Origin: Pyrinomonadaceae bacterium
Lineage (GTDB): Bacteria; Acidobacteriota; Blastocatellia; Pyrinomonadales; Pyrinomonadaceae
DNA length: 16,150 nucleotides
Direction: 5' to 3'
Assembly: GCA_026786155.1 (NCBI GenBank)
Contig: JAJAYR010000174.1
Span: 1-16,150, forward strand
This document shows positions 14,248 through 16,150 of this stretch, one piece after another; position 1 is the stretch's first letter; every line of letters starts with the position of its first letter. The notes under the pieces were generated by a model. The model made no database searches and was not told the origin of the DNA. It saw only the letters and a list, made by a program, of their open reading frames with translations. The translations under genes and the position numbers were made by a program.

Positions 14248-14877
14248 TTAATTTTTCGCTTTCAATTTAACCGGCTTGCTGTTTTTTTCGCAATCTTTAA
14301 CCGTCGCCAAAACCGCCAGAGTCCGCAGATATTTGTCGGAGAAATTCGTGGCATGCGTTAGCGCAGTTAAAAAATCTTTTTTACTCAACTCGTAAAAAGT
14401 TCCGGTAATTTCAAAACCGGGAACGGAATAGCTCGAAAAATGGGTGAAGGATTTTCCCTTGACTATTTGTGTAACGCTGCCGGTAAAAAGGTTCGGGTTT
14501 TCCAGTTTATTCGCGGTTTTTATCGCGTCCGCCAGCGCACTGAGCGCGGTGAAATGGTCAACTTTTTCATACATAAAAGCCAAACCGAGCAAAACCTGCG
14601 CTTTTTCCACCGTGTCGGGCGATTTGTTCGCCGTTTGATAAACTTCCAGAAGCGTGTCGAGCGATTCGGATTTGGTCAGCGGTTCTTTCATTTTGGCTTC
14701 GGCGATGTCGAAAAATAAAATGGCGCGATGTTCGATTTTCGCCACTTTCAGAGCATATCGGCGGGCTTCGTCCAATCGTTTTTCTTTGGTTGCCAATTTT
14801 GAACGCTGAAAATAGAAAAAATTGAACAAACCTTCGCGGGTGTTTTCATCTTTTATTTTGTCGAGCCACGTTTCCAC
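14248..14877 (-). pseudogene. C-terminal part of an interrupted secreted helical-repeat protein
   Basis: This open stretch is in the same frame as the gene at 14980-16023 and is separated from it only by the TAA at 14980-14982 plus 34 sense codons (beginning KLEEVEKADDAEKLR). The sequence is helical and TPR-like (LDEARRYALKVAKIEHRAIL, KAQVLLGLAFMYEKVDHFTAL) and continues the style of the upstream part. The only candidate start near the head is a GTG at 14875-14877 without a separate ribosome site, and the first in-frame ATG lies much further in. It therefore looks like the separated tail of one roughly 590-residue protein rather than its own gene. Function unknown. Confidence 0.75.
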
Positions 14878-14979
14878 CTTTTTGTAATTTTCATCAGTTT
14901 TGGCGGCGTTGACGAGTTGAAAAATTTGACTGTCGCGGAGTTTTTCTGCATCGTCGGCTTTTTCGACTTCTTCCAGTTT

Positions 14980-16023
14980 TTAATCGAATGATTTACTAAA
15001 ACTTTTGTCCGCTTCGTCTCTATTTTTTGCCGATTCCATTGCATCACCGGCAACAATCGAATTCGCGTGGATTTTAGCCAGCGAAAAAATCTGCATCAAA
15101 TCGGGAAATTTTTCGGCGATAACCGGTTCGAGGTCGTTTAGAGCCATCACCGCAATCGCCGTTTCGGGAACGTGCTGGACGGATTTAGTCGTGCTTTCAG
15201 CGGTTAGTTTCATCACGCGGCGCAGCAAAATTGATAAAAATTGTCGCTGTAAGTTCCGGTTCGGCGAAAAACCGGCGGGAACGCTCATTCCCATACTGTA
15301 TTTTTCCACGCCGAGAATTCTGCCGCTGCCGAACGGATAAGCCGACAAATAAAGCAAACGAAAAACTTCCGCGTCAGCGAAATTATTCACCAGTTCGCCG
15401 TAAATTTGGTCGGCGAGCGGCTGATTATTTCCCGCCATCATGTAGAGCGAGTAATACCATTGGCGCATCAATTGATAACGCATCGCCCGCCGCGCCAGCG
15501 TCAACGCCAGATTCGGATTATCTTTCGCCGTTCGCGCCGCGATGCTTATCAGTTCTTCGACTTCGGTGTCTTTGTCATTTTCGCTGCGTTTATCTTTTTC
15601 CTTGTCTTCATCAAATTCCTTCAGCACGATTTCCGAGAGTTTTTTCGCCCATTCCGCGTCGCGCTTTGAAACGGCACTAATCACGTTAAAACGATAATCG
15701 GGCTGATAAACCGTCAGCCCTTTGCTTTCTGTTTTTTCCACGCCTTTTTCCCGAAAGCGGTCTTGGGCAATTTGAAAGGCTTCGGCGAAATACTTTCGCG
15801 CCGTTTCTTCGTCGGCAAGCCATAAAAAATCAGCCACGCGCAATAGGATATTCACGCGCTTATCGGTTTCGGCGACCGATTTGCTTTCTTCCGCCTGCTG
15901 TTCGACGAGTTGCCGCGCCAACAAAGCGTTGCATTCTTTGGGCGGCGTTTTGACAGCGGTTTGCGCGTGAACGGTGAAAATTGAAAAAACGAAAAACCAG
16001 AGAAAATAGTGAAAGCGTTTCAT
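14980..16023 (-). CDS. N-terminal part of a secreted helical-repeat protein, cut short by an in-frame stop
   Basis: The 347-residue product has a signal peptide (MKRFHYFLWFFVFSIFTVHAQ, about 1-21) and an excellent ribosome site (AGGAG eight bases before the ATG at 16021-16023). The body is helical, with TPR- or HEAT-like pieces (RVNILLRVADFLWLADEETA, DNPNLALTLARRAMRYQLMR). It ends SFSKSFD at a TAA, after which the same frame stays open for another 243 codons to 14248. No catalytic motif or known domain is recognised. It is probably periplasmic. It may still make a truncated protein, since the expression signals are intact. Family recognition is weak, so the expected full length comes only from the continuing frame. 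Confidence 0.8.
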   Translation of the reverse strand: MKRFHYFLWFFVFSIFTVHAQTAVKTPPKECNALLARQLVEQQAEESKSVAETDKRVNILLRVADFLWLADEETARKYFAEAFQIAQDRFREKGVEKTESKGLTVYQPDYRFNVISAVSKRDAEWAKKLSEIVLKEFDEDKEKDKRSENDKDTEVEELISIAARTAKDNPNLALTLARRAMRYQLMRQWYYSLYMMAGNNQPLADQIYGELVNNFADAEVFRLLYLSAYPFGSGRILGVEKYSMGMSVPAGFSPNRNLQRQFLSILLRRVMKLTAESTTKSVQHVPETAIAVMALNDLEPVIAEKFPDLMQIFSLAKIHANSIVAGDAMESAKNRDEADKSFSKSFD

Positions 16024-16082
16024 TGCGTAACTCCTTTTAGAAATGTTTCAAAGTTTATGTTAAGGAAAAATAAATTCGGAAT

Positions 16083-16150
16083 AGATGACAGATAATAGAT
16101 GAGAGATAAACCGGAACAATCTATCAGTTATCATCTTTCATCTCTCATCT
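16083..16150. repeat. Second inverted pair of 7-nt tandem repeats
   Basis: The left array on the plus strand reads AGATGAC, AGATAAT, AGATGAG, AGAT (16083-16107). The right array is inverted and read from 16150 leftward as AGATGAG, AGATGAA, AGATGAT, AACTGAT, AGATTG. The spacer is about 10 bases. It lies upstream of the interrupted secreted protein gene and may continue past the window edge. Confidence 0.75.

Noticed and set aside
14980..14982. Frameshift explanation for the split secreted protein
   Set aside because: The two parts are in the same frame, so a single substitution creating TAA explains the break and no indel is needed.

Overview
The window looks like chromosomal DNA from an Acidobacteriota bacterium, most likely of the Blastocatellia/Pyrinomonadaceae type. 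The clues are a secreted protein ending in DYDGDG..D.AVFRP repeats, an OmpA-like protein with a long coiled coil, codon use rich in GCG and GAA, and many palindromic repeats between genes. This placement comes from recognising protein styles, not from a marker-gene comparison.

Layout. 1-2064 holds thrS (threonyl-tRNA synthetase, minus strand), with an unusual G-rich 3' end. 2065-2610 has no gene but contains a roughly 116-bp nested hairpin. 2611-4848 encodes a secreted phytase-like/esterase-like protein fused to six FG-GAP/VCBS repeats. 4849-5585 carries a hairpin terminator, a tRNA-Val(GAC) gene with its own promoter, and the terminator of the next operon.

5586-10062 is a minus-strand gene row, read from high to low coordinates: MsbA-like ABC exporter, small antitoxin-like protein, PIN-domain (VapC-like) toxin, yicC, gmk, rpoZ. 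Gaps are short except for a 110-bp gap between yicC and gmk. The row has a good promoter at its start and a strong terminator at its end. The core yicC-gmk-rpoZ cassette (RNA turnover, GMP phosphorylation, RNA polymerase omega) therefore appears to share transcripts with a toxin-antitoxin pair and an exporter.

10361-11920 encodes a secreted OmpA-family protein ending at a strong bidirectional terminator. 11998-12972 encodes a degenerate ABC ATPase that has lost nearly every catalytic motif, with no permease beside it. Divergent from it are a small protein and an overlapping secreted coiled-coil protein (13076-14090). 14248-16023 was a single reading frame for a secreted protein of about 590 residues, now interrupted by one in-frame TAA.

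The most notable non-coding content is two copies of a palindromic element about 134-146 bp long (10130-10263 and 14094-14239, opposite orientations). Their cores are nearly identical, but their hairpin arms have changed in a coordinated, pairing-preserving way. There are also two inverted arrays of 7-nt repeats (6512-6607 and 16083-16150) with unrelated heptamers but the same architecture. No defence island, CRISPR array or complete transposon is present.
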